Source of the DNA: Candidatus Iainarchaeum sp.
GTDB taxonomy: Archaea > Iainarchaeota > Iainarchaeia > Iainarchaeales > JAAZKV01
Direction of reading: 5' to 3'
Assembly (NCBI GenBank): GCA_018691995.1
Contig: JABHJM010000060.1
Location: forward strand, 1 to 6,959
Length of the DNA stretch: 6,959 nucleotides
The stretch's first letter is position 1; each line of letters begins with the position of its first letter. The translations under genes and the position numbers were made by a program. The notes beneath the pieces were generated by a model. That model did not search any database. It was not told the origin of the DNA and worked only from the letters and a program-made list of their open reading frames with translations. Below are positions 5,807-6,959 of this stretch, in pieces.

Positions 5807-6811
5807 ATGATAAAAACAAAAGCATTCAATAATGAAATTTATTTAAAAGAAGAAAAAAAACTTGTATTGGAACGAGCGAGTAAATTTCATAAATTATATC
5901 TTGAAATTGGCGGACACTTATTATATGACGGACATGCTTCTCGTGTATTACCTGGGTATAATCCAAAAAATAAATTAAACTTAATTAAGAGTTTTGGAAA
6001 AAAGGTTGGAGTTGTTTATTGTGTTAATGCAATTGAACTTGAAAAAAATCGTAATTGGGGAAATTCAAAAGAAAAACTTTCAAAAACTGCTTTGCAAGAA
6101 ATAAAAAAACTTTCAAAACAATTAGATATTATTGGAGTCGCAATTACTTTTTTTTCTGGACAAAAATTAGCCCTTGATTTTATTGAAAAAGTAGAAAAGA
6201 TAGGTTTTGAAACAATTGTCACTACTTTTATCAAAGGATACCCTGATTTTCGAAGTGCCTTTTCACAATTTGGTTTTATTGATCAACCAAAACTTACAAC
6301 AAACAAAAAAATCATTGTTGTTACTGGTGCTGGTGCTAATAATGGAAAAATGTTTTTTTGTCTAACTCAAATCTATCATCTTGGAAAAGAAAAGAAAGAT
6401 GCAGGGTATGCAAAAATAGAAACTTTTCCAATTTGGAATCTCCCATTGGATCATGAAGTAAATTTGGCTTATGAAGCTGCAACTGCGGATATAAAAGATT
6501 ATTTAGAAATTGACCCATTCCATAAAAAAAAGTACAAAAAGAATGCTGTTAATTATAATCGAGATATTAATGCGTTTCCAATTCTTAAAAAAATTATTAC
6601 AAAACTAACAAGTAAGAAAAATTATATGCAAAAATACAATTCGCCAACCAACATGGGTTTAAATGCTGCTAAAATTGGAATTATTGATGACACAAAAGTT
6701 CGCGAAGCTGGTTTGAAAGAAATAAAATCACGACTAAATAAATTTAAACAGAGTAAGAATAAACAAGCTATTGGGAGAATCCAAAAGATTATTAAAGAAT
6801 TAAATGAATAA
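5807..6811 (+). CDS. DUF1846 (UPF0371) family protein, short form
   Basis: A conserved cytoplasmic family of unknown biochemical function, mostly known from bacteria. The match is clear. The N-terminus KAFNNEIYL (5-13) resembles the family's KAFDNEKYL. Next come LYLEIGGHLLYDGHASRVLPGY (30-51), the Gly-rich loop VVTGAGANNGKM (171-182), and GYAKIETFPIWNLPLDHEVN (200-219). LAYEAATAD (220-228), IDPFH (235-239) and VNYNRD (248-253) follow, then NSPTNMGLN (278-286) and IIDDTKVREA (292-301). Family members are usually near 490-500 residues; this one is 334 and stops soon after the IIDD..VREA block with a Lys-rich helix, so the C-terminal domain of roughly 150 residues is absent. The frame ends in a clean TAA and the next gene starts 7 bases later, so this looks like a natural short form, not a frameshift. 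ATG 5807 is chosen by family alignment. Confidence 0.88.
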   Translation: MIKTKAFNNEIYLKEEKKLVLERASKFHKLYLEIGGHLLYDGHASRVLPGYNPKNKLNLIKSFGKKVGVVYCVNAIELEKNRNWGNSKEKLSKTALQEIKKLSKQLDIIGVAITFFSGQKLALDFIEKVEKIGFETIVTTFIKGYPDFRSAFSQFGFIDQPKLTTNKKIIVVTGAGANNGKMFFCLTQIYHLGKEKKDAGYAKIETFPIWNLPLDHEVNLAYEAATADIKDYLEIDPFHKKKYKKNAVNYNRDINAFPILKKIITKLTSKKNYMQKYNSPTNMGLNAAKIGIIDDTKVREAGLKEIKSRLNKFKQSKNKQAIGRIQKIIKELNE

Positions 6812-6818
6812 TTAATAT

Positions 6819-6959
6819 ATGCCAAAAAAAGCTTATCACTTTGGGAAAGTTCATGCTGAATTAAAAAAAGTTTATAGAAGTAACGCCCCAATTACTTTTT
6901 GGAATTTTAGAAGGCGACATGCTAGAAATTTTGCTTATCTTTTTGAAGAACTTGGACAA
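6819..6959 (+). CDS. Small basic protein, 5' part only, possible helical DNA-binding unit
   Basis: The first 47 codons of a gene that runs off the window. It starts MPKKAYHFGKVHAELKKVYR and continues NAPITFWNFRRRHARNFAYL, rich in Arg, Lys and aromatic residues. The ATG is 7 bases after the DUF1846 stop, with no separate promoter or ribosome binding site, so the two are probably co-transcribed. The pattern AELKKVY...APITF..FRRRH...F.YLFEELG resembles the short helical repeats found with homing endonucleases and in many uncharacterised archaeal DNA-binding proteins. It also resembles residues 39-75 of the 144-residue protein at 2320 (AELRRV...IVTLTTF). That is a visual match only. The function is unknown and the rest of the gene is needed for a call. 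Confidence 0.6.
   Translation, partial: MPKKAYHFGKVHAELKKVYRSNAPITFWNFRRRHARNFAYLFEELGQ

Noticed and set aside
6317..6352. VVTGAGANNGKM in the DUF1846 protein as a Walker A nucleotide-binding loop
   Set aside because: The Gly spacing and the Met after GK do not fit GxxxxGK[ST]; the loop is simply the family's conserved Gly-rich motif, with no known nucleotide role.
6016..6891. Minus-strand open frames at 6016-6234, 6336-6518 and 6622-6891
   Set aside because: They are antisense shadows of the DUF1846 gene and its downstream neighbour, without signals or recognisable motifs.
1..6959. tRNA or rRNA genes, CRISPR arrays, insertion sequences
   Set aside because: Gaps between genes are all under 80 bases and hold no cloverleaf, direct-repeat array, transposase or terminal inverted repeats.

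Overview
This window looks like part of a small, AT-rich archaeal genome, probably of the DPANN type (Woesearchaeota or Pacearchaeota-like). That placement is inferred from gene content. The window holds an ADP-forming acetyl-CoA synthetase with fused alpha and beta parts, an archaeal/plant-type D-aminoacyl-tRNA deacylase (DTD2/DtdA), and a pilin-like protein with a class III (QGAIEYL) signal peptide. Most genes lack a Shine-Dalgarno site and carry a T/A-rich TATA-like box about 25-27 bases before the start codon, as expected for leaderless archaeal transcripts. Six of the seven stop codons that close genes are TAA. The window is almost entirely coding and has no gene-free stretch over 300 bases.

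Layout. On the minus strand, 1-2017 is the acetyl-CoA synthetase, cut just before its C-terminus by the window edge. Upstream of it on the same strand is a 50-residue conserved-looking small protein (2092-2244) with its own Shine-Dalgarno site and a terminator-like hairpin. A short divergent promoter region then leads to a plus-strand pair: an unrecognised basic 144-residue protein (2320-2754) and dtdA (2759-3511), which are tightly coupled. A convergent minus-strand gene for a basic winged-helix protein (3508-4371) meets dtdA, sharing the four bases TTAA as overlapping stops. Next is a minus-strand histidine-phosphatase-family enzyme (4408-5001). It is divergent from a plus-strand pilin-like gene (5063-5746) that is split by one in-frame TGA at 5366-5368. 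The right end holds a DUF1846/UPF0371 protein (5807-6811) that is clearly shorter than its family, followed 7 bases later by the start of another small basic protein that runs off the edge.

How they fit together. The synthetase would make ATP from acetyl-CoA, the energy step of a fermentative archaeon. DtdA guards translation by clearing D-amino acids, and possibly aldehyde-modified aminoacyl groups, from tRNA. The pilin-like protein belongs to the cell surface. These are separate functions and I see no single pathway across the window. The most unusual points are the TGA-interrupted pilin, the short archaeal DUF1846 protein, and three basic proteins that may share a small helical DNA-binding unit.
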